Both the position numbers and the translations under genes were made by a program. 64,000 bases of DNA, from the NCBI GenBank assembly GCA_017446685.1, contig JAFSQI010000105.1, positions 1-64,000 on the forward strand. Direction: 5' to 3'. Each line of letters opens with the position of its first letter. The stretch's first letter is position 1. Shown one piece after another: positions 35,773 through 44,772 of the stretch. The notes beneath the pieces are model-generated. The model was not told the DNA's origin, searched no databases, and saw nothing but the letters and a program-made list of their open reading frames with translations. Source of the stretch: Butyrivibrio sp. GTDB lineage: Bacteria > Bacillota > Clostridia > Lachnospirales > Lachnospiraceae.

Positions 35773-37851
35773 TTAAATGTAGTTCATAAGTGAACTCTGA
35801 CTTATTTTACCTGTTGCCATAAGGCTTGCCTCATAGGTTACCTGAGCGGTTGTAAGTCTGCTTGCTGCCTCAGCAAGATCTATATCCTCATTATCGGATT
35901 GCAAAGTTTTAAAAGTAGTTGTCTGATTCATAAGTCTTGAATTAACAAGATCAAGTCTCTTTGACCTTGTTCCGTTGGTTGTAACTGCAATGTTTGCTAC
36001 ATCAAGCGACTTCTGACTTGATGTTATCTTTTTCTCAAATTCTGTCTGAATCTCTTCTCTAAGATAACTGTATGCCTTACTTGCTGCATCTATCTCGGCG
36101 TTTATCTTCTTTATCATATCTTCATCGGTAATGCCGCTTAATTTCTGCTTGAGCGTGCTTAAGGTTGCATCCACTGATTTTAATTCTTCAAGCTTTCTTG
36201 AAAGATCAGTTACATCTCGTTTTACATTTGTGGAAAAGACTTCCTCTGCCATTGTGTTTACTACAACGGACTGTGCAAATCCGACATCATATGCAATGCT
36301 GTGTCCGGCAGTTCCTCTATTGTAGAGTATTGTCTCATTATTCTCATCAGTGTATGTACAGTTAAAAAGATTTTCAGGTCTGATATCACCGTTGACCCAC
36401 TCTTTTTTGTCATATACCACATCAAGCGTCTTTGTATTGATAATATTGGGAAGTGTAGATAACTTATTTTCAAGCTCCTCGCTCATAAGAATCTCACCAG
36501 TAAGAGCATTGAAAACAACCTGCCTGTCGCCTGAAGCCAGATCAGCGTAAGCTGCATCGATCTGCTCTTCCGTCGAAGTGGAATACAGTATATTTGGCCC
36601 TGTTATCGTCATTGTAGTTTCTTTATAGGAAGAATGAATACTTCCGTTTGCAGTAACCTGAATCATCGTGTTGGTGACTGCATTCTGCCACTTTTCGCTC
36701 TCAATATTTGCATTGTCGGAAACCGTGTAGGTTCCGTCACTATTGACTGTAGCAGTAAAGCCGGCAGTTTCAAGAGCTATGTTATAGGTCTGACCAATTG
36801 CCGGTAAAAGAGGTACTTTTACATCAACCTTTCCATCATCACCGGTATAGGTTATTGTGGTAACTGATTTTGTTTCTTTATTTGAAATAGCTGATTCTGC
36901 ATTTCCGAGATCAAACATTACACCTTCAGAAGATACTTCAAAGGTATTAAATTCCTTTCCGTCATCTGAATTAACAGCAGTAATCTTATATGTACCATTT
37001 ACAGTAGGCTTGGCACTATATTCGATACCTTCACTGGTAATTATGAGATTTTCTTTTTCATCAATTGGAACTGTTACATTTCTGGTAATTCCGTCTGATG
37101 TCTTGTAGGTAAGATTAATAACTTCACAGGTTGAATCAACTGAACTGGTTGCAGACTGAACAAGCTCTTCTCTGAACTTAAGAGATGCAGTATTTCCGTC
37201 ATTTACCGCATAGTTGAGATTATCATAGGACAGGCGCAGTCTTCCTACACTTTTTTCTACTATCTGATGCTCATATACAGATTCAGTCGTTGTATCAAGC
37301 ACAGTTGCTGAATTAAGAAGATGTCTGTTAAGCACTCTGCTGGATGAGCCGATACTGTCAGCATTAAATTCATCATTGATATCCGTATAATCCGCAGTTG
37401 TTATCCTGTCAAAAGATAGTGGTGTATCCGTTCTATATCCTGTAAAAATATATCTGCCTGCATAATCGGCATTTCCGGTTGAATAATATTCTTTTGCCAG
37501 AGCGTCCATCTGGGAAACAATGATATCAAGATCAGCTATTGTCAGATCCTTATTGGCTCCCTTTGTAGCCTGCTTAACACTGTCAGTAAGCACCGCAGTT
37601 ACCGTAGAAATGGCATCTGCTGTCACATCAAGCCAGCTCGTGGCATCTTTGGCATTCTTTTCATAATACTGCGAAAGCTGAACAACATTACTGCGAAGTC
37701 TGAGCGCTCTTATAGCAATAACAGGATCATCCGAAGGCCTTGTCAGCTTTTTGCCTGTGGCCATCATCGTATTTATCTGATCCTCATTGACCTTGTTATT
37801 GTTGATATTATAAAGAGAATTATTCTGCATGATCTTATTTGTAATGCGCAT
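35773..37851 (-). CDS. flgL: Flagellar hook-filament junction protein FlgL, with large insertion
   Basis: An FlgL (HAP3) of 692 residues, more than twice the usual length of about 300. Conserved ends are present: N-terminal MRITNKIMQNNSLYNINNNK with KLTRPSDDPV, and C-terminal SLDVANIAVTTNGTRSKRL with DIDLAEAASRLTTAQVTYEA. The extra ~350 residues lie in the middle, where the surface-exposed D2/D3 domains go, and consist of Thr/Ser-rich beta-type sequence. I chose the ATG at 37851 because GGAGGAAG precedes it and the protein then begins as FlgL does. It is the last gene of the flgM-flgN-flgK-flgK-flgL run. Confidence 0.9.
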   Translation of the reverse strand: MRITNKIMQNNSLYNINNNKVNEDQINTMMATGKKLTRPSDDPVIAIRALRLRSNVVQLSQYYEKNAKDATSWLDVTADAISTVTAVLTDSVKQATKGANKDLTIADLDIIVSQMDALAKEYYSTGNADYAGRYIFTGYRTDTPLSFDRITTADYTDINDEFNADSIGSSSRVLNRHLLNSATVLDTTTESVYEHQIVEKSVGRLRLSYDNLNYAVNDGNTASLKFREELVQSATSSVDSTCEVINLTYKTSDGITRNVTVPIDEKENLIITSEGIEYSAKPTVNGTYKITAVNSDDGKEFNTFEVSSEGVMFDLGNAESAISNKETKSVTTITYTGDDGKVDVKVPLLPAIGQTYNIALETAGFTATVNSDGTYTVSDNANIESEKWQNAVTNTMIQVTANGSIHSSYKETTMTITGPNILYSTSTEEQIDAAYADLASGDRQVVFNALTGEILMSEELENKLSTLPNIINTKTLDVVYDKKEWVNGDIRPENLFNCTYTDENNETILYNRGTAGHSIAYDVGFAQSVVVNTMAEEVFSTNVKRDVTDLSRKLEELKSVDATLSTLKQKLSGITDEDMIKKINAEIDAASKAYSYLREEIQTEFEKKITSSQKSLDVANIAVTTNGTRSKRLDLVNSRLMNQTTTFKTLQSDNEDIDLAEAASRLTTAQVTYEASLMATGKISQSSLMNYI

Positions 37852-37928
37852 TGTACTTCCTCCGTAGGTCTTTTCTTTACTGACCAAACTGCCTTTTACT
37901 GTTACTTTCTACAGTATTAATCGGCTCT

Positions 37929-39779
37929 TTATACGCCTGTCTGAAGTATCAGTCTGTCATAAATTTCTGTTAAAGTCTGAATCATCTTGGAGGATAAGGT
38001 ATAAGCATTCTGGAACTTTACAAGGTTTGATGCTTCTTCATCCTCATCTACTCCGGAATCAGACAGTCGCTGATTGGAAATCGTATTTTCAAGAGCAGTA
38101 TATGTATCCTCAAGAGTCTGCGAATTGCTCTTATTAAGCGCAATATCCGCAAGGACCTTAGTTAAAAACTCACCGGCTGTAGCTCCTCTGTAAATCTTCT
38201 TGTTGTCAAACATATCCTTTAACTTGGAAAGATTGGCAAATTCAGATTCACCCTCAGTAATATCGAGCTTTGTAGCAAGTCTTGATGCATCATCCATCAG
38301 GACTTCATTAACTGCAAAGTTACCACCTGTAAGGAAATAATAACCTTTGTTCTCAGACAATGTGGTAAGCTCTTCATAGCTGTACTGTGCCGCCGAATTC
38401 ATTGCGGTAGCACCTGTAAGCATATATACGCCTTCTATTGATTCAGAAGTGTATCCGTTCACCATGACTTCATTGGTGGATGATGAAAACTGACGGATCC
38501 ACTCATTCATCTGCGACATATAATATGGAATTCCCTGATAGCCGTTTGAAACTCCGATTGTGACATTTTTGTCATAATCAGGAATACTGGTAAGTGTATC
38601 CTCATCCATAGTGAATGTGTACGTATCGTATCCGTCATACTCCCAGGAATCATACTTATAGTCTTTTGCACCGATATGAATCTTCCCCTGCTGAGGAAGA
38701 GTACATTTCATCATGTCTTTCAGATAATCTGCGTCAACTTTAACAGATACCTTGACTGTTCCGTCCTTAAACTGTGTTACAGTCTGGCTGCGCCCATGGA
38801 AATACTGGGAATTATTTCCGTCTCTTATTGCCAAAAGACCTTGCAGTTCCCCACCAATAAGCTGTGAATCAAGAGCTATGTCAGATAATTCATTTGGATT
38901 ATCACCATCTTTAAATCCTGAATAGCCCCACTTTATATCATAAAGACCATCTACATCATTCTGATTTACGCCGCCATCATCATCTCGCGCAACGCAGATC
39001 ATTTTTCTGTATTCATAGGTATCTACAAGTTCATATGAACCTGCCACCCATATCTGAAATCTTGTGGCACCTGTAAGTCTGTCAGGATCTCTCTCGTCAA
39101 CGATAGGTGTCTCTTTTGTCTCAACAGTAATAATCTTAGAGAGGTCATCTATAAGAACGTCTCTCTTGTCTCTAAGCTCATTGGCTGTTGTTCCAGTCAT
39201 CTCAATAATATTGATCTGCTTGTTAAGTGAAGCAACTTCCTGCGCAATTGAACTTACTCTGTCGGCACAAAGCTTTATCTCATCGTTTACATCAGCCTGC
39301 TCATTTCTAAGTGAACTGTATATAGTATTAAAATACTCAGTGATGCTCTTTACCTGTGACATGAAGGTAGTCTTGGCTTCAGTAGTACCGGCTGCTGTCA
39401 TTACCGATTCAAGAGATGCTTCCATCTTGTTAAAAAGAGATGAAAATCCGGTAGTTCCGTCATCATCAAGATATTCTTCTATGAGTCTGTTGTAATAGTT
39501 TTTTTCCTGAACATTCCCAAGAAGCTGCTCATTATTTCTGTACTTTACGTCATAGAAAGAGTCGCGTATACGCTCAATAGCGATAGTATCAACACCTGCT
39601 CCGGCGCATCCGTATGTAGCAAACACTCTAAGTGCATCATTTGCACTTTGTTTTACTCCCTGCCTGCTGTAACCATCCGTATTGGCATTTGCAATATTAT
39701 TTGCTGTCGTATTAAGCGAAGCATTTGCCGCTCTAAGTCCCGACGCTGCAATATTTAATCCAAAAAATTGTGATACCAT
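37929..39779 (-). CDS. flgK: Flagellar hook-associated protein FlgK, second copy
   Basis: A 616-residue HAP1. The N terminus (FFGLNIAASGLRAANASLNT with ANTDGYSRQ) and the C terminus (SNLVKFQNAYTLSSKMIQTL) form the helical D0/D1 domains of the axial family. The centre is variable. It follows another flgK directly (11-base gap), so the cell makes two divergent HAP1 proteins. GGAGGCCGGT precedes the ATG. It may form a second junction disc or serve an alternative filament; sequence does not say. Confidence 0.88.
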   Translation of the reverse strand: MVSQFFGLNIAASGLRAANASLNTTANNIANANTDGYSRQGVKQSANDALRVFATYGCAGAGVDTIAIERIRDSFYDVKYRNNEQLLGNVQEKNYYNRLIEEYLDDDGTTGFSSLFNKMEASLESVMTAAGTTEAKTTFMSQVKSITEYFNTIYSSLRNEQADVNDEIKLCADRVSSIAQEVASLNKQINIIEMTGTTANELRDKRDVLIDDLSKIITVETKETPIVDERDPDRLTGATRFQIWVAGSYELVDTYEYRKMICVARDDDGGVNQNDVDGLYDIKWGYSGFKDGDNPNELSDIALDSQLIGGELQGLLAIRDGNNSQYFHGRSQTVTQFKDGTVKVSVKVDADYLKDMMKCTLPQQGKIHIGAKDYKYDSWEYDGYDTYTFTMDEDTLTSIPDYDKNVTIGVSNGYQGIPYYMSQMNEWIRQFSSSTNEVMVNGYTSESIEGVYMLTGATAMNSAAQYSYEELTTLSENKGYYFLTGGNFAVNEVLMDDASRLATKLDITEGESEFANLSKLKDMFDNKKIYRGATAGEFLTKVLADIALNKSNSQTLEDTYTALENTISNQRLSDSGVDEDEEASNLVKFQNAYTLSSKMIQTLTEIYDRLILQTGV

Positions 39780-39790
39780 ACCGGCCTCCT

Positions 39791-41449
39791 TTATGAACCA
39801 AGGGTTGTAACCAGGTGTTCCAACATTTCACTGACTACATTTATAAACCTGCTAGAAGCATTGTAGGCGTTCTGGAACATGATCATATACTCAAGCTCCT
39901 CATCACTTGAAACGCCTGTAATCTGCTCTCTTGCTGCATCAACTGCGGAAACTGTTTCTTCCTGTGCCTTTGATATGCTGTTAAATACATCACCGGTGTT
40001 TGCCACCTGCGAAACAAGGCTGTTATAGTATGTAATAAAATTATTTCTGGTCGCCACATTAGGATTTATTACATATTCCTCTGAAGTAAAAGCTTTCTTA
40101 AGCTCTGTAGTAGTTGCATTGTCCTCTTTTCCCTCAATTGTTCTGAAGGTAAATACTGTAGGATCACGTACCAGAATCGGGTTTACTTCAGAATTCATTA
40201 TTGTAAAGCCGGTTAAAATAGTTCCTGCCTTCTTTTTATCGTTAAAATCATAATTCACTGTATCTTCTGTATTTGATACATTAAACAAAGAAAAGTCAGA
40301 CGGAAGTCCCGCCATATTGTCAAGAAATGCCGGATTACTCTCAGCACCTTCCAAGACATCATTTATTTTCGTCATAATTATATGGATCATCTGATCAAAC
40401 TCAGCCTCAACATTCATAATTACTGACTGAGCTATATTATCATTGTAATAATTCTCATCTTCAGTTATATCGTGGTAAGTAGCATTATGATCGCCTCTTG
40501 CCAAAAGAACTGCTTTAAGCTTTCCAATATCCGTATTGGTGCTTGTTGAAACAGCCTGGGTAAGGTCAAAGAGCTTACCGCCATCGATAGAAACCACGAC
40601 TTTTTCACCACTTTTATTTATTTCAGTCTTTGCGGCATATTCCCAGTACGGAGTTGCATAGCCCACAGGACTTACAAGTGTGGTATCAATTCCAATATGA
40701 TTTACATGCCCAAGTGATACAAAAGAAGAACCTTCAAATAAAACCTGCACATTCCCAAGTCTGTCTTCTTCGTAATCGATTCTTCCGTATTCACCGAGCT
40801 GATCAAGGAGCTTATTTCTCTCATCTCTAAGGTCGTTTGCTTTTTCCTGCTTGCCTGACTCAATGCCGGCAATACTCTCATTTATTTCTCTTATTCTTTC
40901 GCCTATACGATTTATCTCGGTTACCATGCTTGTTATAGTTTCATTCATATTATCCTGGTAGGAGACGAATCCGGAGTAAACGCTTTGCGCCCTCGTCAAA
41001 AATTCATTTGCTCTTGTAACGAGAGCACTCTGGTTAACGGCAGAACAAGGATCCTTATCAAGTTCCTGAACAGCAGTCCAAAGATTATTCAAAGATGTTG
41101 CAAATTCTGCGCCGTCAAGTTCCTGAAGCTGATCCTCTATTTCCTCAATAGCCTTCAATGACACATCATAAAAAGCTGCTCTTCCACTCTCCTGCCTATA
41201 AGAGGCATCAAGGAACTGGCTTCTGACCTGCTTACAATTATTGTAATTAACGCCTGTTCCAATCTGCTTCCAGGCTATTGAATGATAGTTTTTTTCAAGA
41301 GTCTGATAAGATCTTGTTCCCTGAGAAACCTGCTGCCTGGTATATCCGGCCGTATCAATATTGGCCATGTTATGTGCAGTTGTATTGAGAGCATTTTGAG
41401 AAGTTGTAAGACCGGACTGTCCTACATAAAGATTGGCCATCAGTGACAT
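39791..41449 (-). CDS. flgK: Flagellar hook-associated protein FlgK, first copy
   Basis: A HAP1 of 552 residues. It begins MSLMANLYVGQSGLTTSQNA, followed by NMANIDTAGYTRQ, and ends with YMIMFQNAYNASSRFINVVS, the axial-protein signature. GGAGGAAACACT sits in front of the ATG at 41449, while the longer frame to 41476 has no such site. It caps the hook and joins it to the filament. It is preceded by flgN, its export chaperone, and followed by a second flgK. Confidence 0.9.
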   Translation of the reverse strand: MSLMANLYVGQSGLTTSQNALNTTAHNMANIDTAGYTRQQVSQGTRSYQTLEKNYHSIAWKQIGTGVNYNNCKQVRSQFLDASYRQESGRAAFYDVSLKAIEEIEDQLQELDGAEFATSLNNLWTAVQELDKDPCSAVNQSALVTRANEFLTRAQSVYSGFVSYQDNMNETITSMVTEINRIGERIREINESIAGIESGKQEKANDLRDERNKLLDQLGEYGRIDYEEDRLGNVQVLFEGSSFVSLGHVNHIGIDTTLVSPVGYATPYWEYAAKTEINKSGEKVVVSIDGGKLFDLTQAVSTSTNTDIGKLKAVLLARGDHNATYHDITEDENYYNDNIAQSVIMNVEAEFDQMIHIIMTKINDVLEGAESNPAFLDNMAGLPSDFSLFNVSNTEDTVNYDFNDKKKAGTILTGFTIMNSEVNPILVRDPTVFTFRTIEGKEDNATTTELKKAFTSEEYVINPNVATRNNFITYYNSLVSQVANTGDVFNSISKAQEETVSAVDAAREQITGVSSDEELEYMIMFQNAYNASSRFINVVSEMLEHLVTTLGS

Positions 41450-41610
41450 AGTGTTTCCTCCAATATTCAGATCCAAAAAAAGGCAAAATTTAAGACACTA
41501 CCCCTTGTTACGGGTATCTGGACGGGTTATCTACATGCATCTCGCACCCCTTTTATGCTGCTGCCATCCCTATATTTCCAAGCAGTTTCCATAACTTACT
41601 AGGTGATGCG

Positions 41611-42132
41611 TTATTGCTTTGCATCAAACCCTCCCGATGTGTAATACCCGATAACATCACCGGTAGTGTCCGCATCTTTAGAATAATTAGCTGTCTGTGG
41701 AGCTCTTTTAGACGACTGGATGATGTTCATTTCGAATTTAACCATTTCAAGAGAACTTATCAAAAGTTCCTGATTCTGGCTGTTTACACGTCTGACATTT
41801 TCAACAACTCCCACAAGCCTGTCCCGTTGCAATGCCAGATTTTTCTGATCTGAAGGTTTTCTAACCAGTATTTCGATCAGATCGGTCAGTTTTAATGAAT
41901 CAACATCCTTGTTAAGTACGGTGGCGATTTCTTCCATAGCTCTGCGCCTTTGTTTATCCAAGCGCTGTATATCGCCAACTGCGCACTGCTCCTCATCCGT
42001 GATTTCCGCAAGTGCCTTCAGATCTCCCGATACAATTATCGCAGTCTTCCGGCTAGACAACCCCAGTAATTTTTCGTACATTGTACACTCATCATCAAGC
42101 GCCTGTACAAGATTATCAACCAAACTCGGCAC
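41611..42132 (-). CDS. flgN: Flagellar export chaperone FlgN
   Basis: A 173-residue all-helical protein. The sequence DNLVQALDDECTMYEKLLGL and the long amphipathic helices that follow (to about residue 130) match FlgN, which escorts FlgK and FlgL to the export gate. Start is a GTG with AGGAGG nine bases upstream. It lies between flgM and flgK, the common clostridial order. Confidence 0.85.
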   Translation of the reverse strand: MPSLVDNLVQALDDECTMYEKLLGLSSRKTAIIVSGDLKALAEITDEEQCAVGDIQRLDKQRRRAMEEIATVLNKDVDSLKLTDLIEILVRKPSDQKNLALQRDRLVGVVENVRRVNSQNQELLISSLEMVKFEMNIIQSSKRAPQTANYSKDADTTGDVIGYYTSGGFDAKQ

Positions 42133-42156
42133 TGGAATTATCCTCCTATATACATT

Positions 42157-42429
42157 TTAAAATTCAAAGTTTTCAAGAAGTTTATCAGCAAAAGCCTCAT
42201 TGCTTACATCATATGTGCCATTCTTAACTGCTGCTTTTATCGAAGCTACAAGATCTTCCCTGACGTTTGGAACTTCGTTCACAGCCTGCTTGGCAATCTG
42301 AATGTCTTTTCCTATAGAAGAAAATGATACTGTATCCCTGACATCATTTGTCTTCTTAGGTGCCTGAGCCTTATTAACTTTACTGTTTGAGTAAATCTGC
42401 TGAACCTGATTGTATGCTTCTATACGCAT
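42157..42429 (-). CDS. flgM: Anti-sigma-28 factor FlgM
   Basis: A 90-residue FlgM. It begins MRIEAYNQVQQIYSNSKVNK, typical of Firmicute FlgM, and its C-terminal half (VPNVREDLVASIKAAVKNGT, then YDVSNEAFADKLLENF) holds the sigma-binding helices. It holds sigma-28 inactive until exported through the finished hook. A sigma-28 promoter lies just upstream, so it is in feedback with its own target. GGAGG precedes the ATG. First gene of the late flagellar operon. Confidence 0.92.
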   Translation of the reverse strand: MRIEAYNQVQQIYSNSKVNKAQAPKKTNDVRDTVSFSSIGKDIQIAKQAVNEVPNVREDLVASIKAAVKNGTYDVSNEAFADKLLENFEF

Positions 42430-42470
42430 GTCTTTTTCCTCCTTCCCTGGAGTTTTTTTATCTACTACTT

Positions 42471-42497
42471 TTATCGGTAGATATCATCATTACTTTA
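42471..42497 (-). promoter_or_regulatory. Sigma-28 promoter of flgM operon
   Basis: On the minus strand TAAA (42494-42497) and ACCGATAA (42471-42478) are separated by exactly 15 bases. The sigma-28 consensus is TAAA-N15-GCCGATAA, so only one base differs. It lies about 40 bases upstream of flgM. Confidence 0.88.
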
Positions 42498-42685
42498 GTT
42501 TTTTTCGAAAACTTTTTTGTGTAAAAAAATACACATTCCCCATAAAAAGTCTCGAAATGCAATGATAAAAAACTCGAGGGTCAATTCTTAATTTTGTTCT
42601 ACGATTCTATTATCGTACAATATCTAAAAAAACTTTAGACTTATTTTATAATTTTTTTTATTCTACCCACTTGATTTTTTTTTGA

Positions 42686-42715
42686 TTGACAAAAAAGTCT
42701 TTTATGAATTACTAT
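42686..42715 (+). promoter_or_regulatory. Sigma-A promoter of glnA
   Basis: TTGACA at 42686-42691 is a perfect -35, and TACTAT at 42710-42715 follows after 18 bases. Transcription would start near 42722, giving a leader of about 95 bases that contains the hairpin at 42742-42786. Confidence 0.65.
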
Positions 42716-42741
42716 TTAAAACAGATATAGAAGCAGGCAAG

Positions 42742-42786
42742 GGCGCCAGAACAGGACAAAATTGTTCTTGTTTTGTGCGCCTTTTT
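42742..42786 (+). promoter_or_regulatory. Terminator-like hairpin in the glnA leader (candidate attenuator)
   Basis: GGCGC (42742-42746) pairs with GCGCC (42777-42781), enclosing partly complementary AGAACA/TGTTCT and CAAAA/TTTTG stretches, and is followed by TTTTT. This is an intrinsic terminator shape placed between the glnA promoter and its ribosome binding site. An ANTAR-domain antiterminator is encoded right after glnA, so regulated read-through is likely. I could not resolve the paired hexaloops that ANTAR proteins bind. Confidence 0.6.
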
Positions 42787-42816
42787 ATGATTAATACTAT
42801 AAAAGCGGAGGTTTTT

Positions 42817-44127
42817 ATGAGCAGATACACAAAAGAAGATATTTTCCGTATCGTAGACGAAGAAGACGTAGCCTTTATCCGTCTTCAGTTCTGCGATATT
42901 TTCGGTATTCCGAAGAATATAGCCATAGCAGCAAGTCAGCTTGAAAGCGCCTTAAACAACGAATGCATGTTTGACGGAATTTCAATAGAAGGCTTTGTCC
43001 GGGGCGAAGACAGTGAAATGTACTTATACCCTGATCTTGACAGCTTCGAGATTTATCCCTGGCGTCCTCAGTCCGGAAAGGTTGCAAGAATGTTCTGCAA
43101 TGTATATACCGCTGACAAAGAGCCATTTATGGCGGATCCAAGGAACATCCTTGAAAATGTGATCAAGAAGGCAAAAGACATGGGACTAACCTTTAAAATC
43201 AATCCTCAGCCGGAATTCTTTCTCTTCGACTTTGATGATGAAGGCCGTCCAACCAACAGAACTCATGAAAAAGCAGGTTATTTTGATGTTGCTCCTGCAG
43301 ATCAGGGTGAAAATGTCCGCAGAGACATCATCCTGAATCTTGAAGAAATGGGATTTAATATTTCCTCATCACATCATGAAAGTGCCCCTGCGCAGCATGA
43401 AATAGAGTTTAAAGAAAGCGACGCTTTAAGAGCTGCAGATATGATAATGACCTTCCGCATGGCTGTTAAAACCATCGCCAAAAAGCACGGTCTTTATGCA
43501 ACCTTCATGCCAAAGCCTGTAGAAGGAATAAATGGTTCCGGAATGCACATAAATATAGGTGCATATGATACAAATATGGAAACTCTGTTTATTTCAGACA
43601 AACAGGAGCTGACTGAAACCGCTAAACAGTTTATTGCCGGAATTTTATATCACGTTAAGGGAATGACTCTTGTGACAAACCCTCTTGTCAACTCCTATAA
43701 ACGCCTTGTTCCCGGATATGATGCACCTGTAAATATCAGCTGGTCATCATCTTCAGCAAACAGAAGTGCACTTATCCGTATTCCATCCAAAAAAGGCTCC
43801 GCTGCCATGATAGAGGTCAGAAACCCTGATGCAAGCTGTAATCCATACCTTGCAATAGCTCTTTTACTGGCGGCTGGTATGGACGGCATTGAGAAAAAGA
43901 TGACGCCTCCTGCTTCGCTTTCTTTTGAACAGACAGATGATCCGGGCAATACGCTTCCACTCACTCTCGGAGAAGCAATAGAAAGCTATGAGTCAGACAT
44001 TTTTGTAAAAGAAGTTCTTGGACAATCGCTATTTGACAGATTCCTTGAAGCAAAGAAATCTGAATGGAAAGACTTCCGCACCTGTGTAACTCAGTGGGAA
44101 TTAAAAAAATATCTTGAAATATTCTAA
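42817..44127 (+). CDS. glnA: Glutamine synthetase type I
   Basis: A 436-residue type I glutamine synthetase that makes glutamine from glutamate, ammonia and ATP. Landmarks are the beta-grasp domain with RLQFCDIFGIPKN, KINPQPEFFLFDFD, the SHHESAPAQHEIEFK metal-binding block, NGSGMHINI, and the substrate block NRSALIRIP. I saw no NxxY adenylylation motif at the C terminus, as in clostridial GSI-alpha. The open frame begins at 42682, but that would cover the promoter and hairpin; the ATG at 42817 has GCGGAGG in front and the family's normal start. The downstream ANTAR gene is 19 bases away. Confidence 0.93.
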   Translation: MSRYTKEDIFRIVDEEDVAFIRLQFCDIFGIPKNIAIAASQLESALNNECMFDGISIEGFVRGEDSEMYLYPDLDSFEIYPWRPQSGKVARMFCNVYTADKEPFMADPRNILENVIKKAKDMGLTFKINPQPEFFLFDFDDEGRPTNRTHEKAGYFDVAPADQGENVRRDIILNLEEMGFNISSSHHESAPAQHEIEFKESDALRAADMIMTFRMAVKTIAKKHGLYATFMPKPVEGINGSGMHINIGAYDTNMETLFISDKQELTETAKQFIAGILYHVKGMTLVTNPLVNSYKRLVPGYDAPVNISWSSSSANRSALIRIPSKKGSAAMIEVRNPDASCNPYLAIALLLAAGMDGIEKKMTPPASLSFEQTDDPGNTLPLTLGEAIESYESDIFVKEVLGQSLFDRFLEAKKSEWKDFRTCVTQWELKKYLEIF

Positions 44128-44146
44128 TTAACAGAGGCATAAGAGT

Positions 44147-44698
44147 TTGAACATAATCGTGGCATTTGCAAAAACTAATGATGCACAGAATTTCAAAAGC
44201 ATATTGAGTCGTGGCGGATACGATAATATACAGGCCTACACTTCAGGTGTCCAGGCTCTTTCCGCCATGCAGGATTTAGGGAGCGGTGTCATAGTTTGCG
44301 GGTATCGTCTAAGCGACATGCTGTACTCTGATCTTTTGGAAGATCTGCCTGACTACTTCAAGATGCTGATGATCTCTTCAAGCACAAATGCCCCTACAGA
44401 TATTGTAAATGACAGACTTATATATCTTCCGACTCCGTTGAAAAAAGACGATCTTTATTCCACCATAGGTCTCATGCTTGAAGGTGTAACACTACAGAGA
44501 AAGAAAGCCCGTGAAAAAAGGAAAAACCGCTCTTTAGAGGATAAAAAAACTATTGAAGCCGCCAAGGAAATTCTGATAGAAAGGCATCATATGACTGAGC
44601 CGGAAGCCCATAAATATCTACAAAAGTGCTCTATGGATTCCGGGACAAATATTCTTGAAACTGCAGAAATGATAATCTCACTAAGATTTAGCTCTTGA
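44147..44698 (+). CDS. ANTAR-domain antiterminator (NasT/AmiR-like)
   Basis: A 183-residue protein. Residues 1-110 look like a degenerate receiver domain: NIIVAFAKTNDAQNFKSIL, GVIVCGYRLSDMLYSDLLED, then YLPTPLKKDDLYSTI. Residues 125-180 form an ANTAR RNA-binding domain: LEDKKTIEAAKEILIERHHM, with TEPEAHKYLQKCSMD and ILETAEMII. ANTAR proteins bind two small hairpins in leader RNA and prevent terminator formation. The gene follows glnA directly, whose leader carries a terminator-like hairpin, so glnA is the obvious target. The start is a TTG at 44147 with GAGG nine bases upstream. Confidence 0.85.
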   Translation: MNIIVAFAKTNDAQNFKSILSRGGYDNIQAYTSGVQALSAMQDLGSGVIVCGYRLSDMLYSDLLEDLPDYFKMLMISSSTNAPTDIVNDRLIYLPTPLKKDDLYSTIGLMLEGVTLQRKKAREKRKNRSLEDKKTIEAAKEILIERHHMTEPEAHKYLQKCSMDSGTNILETAEMIISLRFSS

Positions 44699-44726
44699 GA
44701 GCAACCACAGCGCACTTACTTTTGTT

Positions 44727-44764
44727 GACTATTCAGTTGTCAGTCTCCTGACAACTGAATAGTC
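44727..44764. terminator. Perfect 17-bp inverted repeat between convergent genes
   Basis: GACTATTCAGTTGTCAG (44727-44743) and its exact reverse complement (44748-44764) are separated by four bases. It sits between the ANTAR gene and the convergent gene ending at 44773. Neither flank has a strong T run, so it may act as a bidirectional terminator or RNA-stability hairpin. Confidence 0.65.
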
Positions 44765-44772
44765 ACACCAAT

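Noticed and set aside
39064-39495. 143-codon plus-strand frame inside flgK
   Set aside because: Antisense shadow of a strongly supported flagellar gene.
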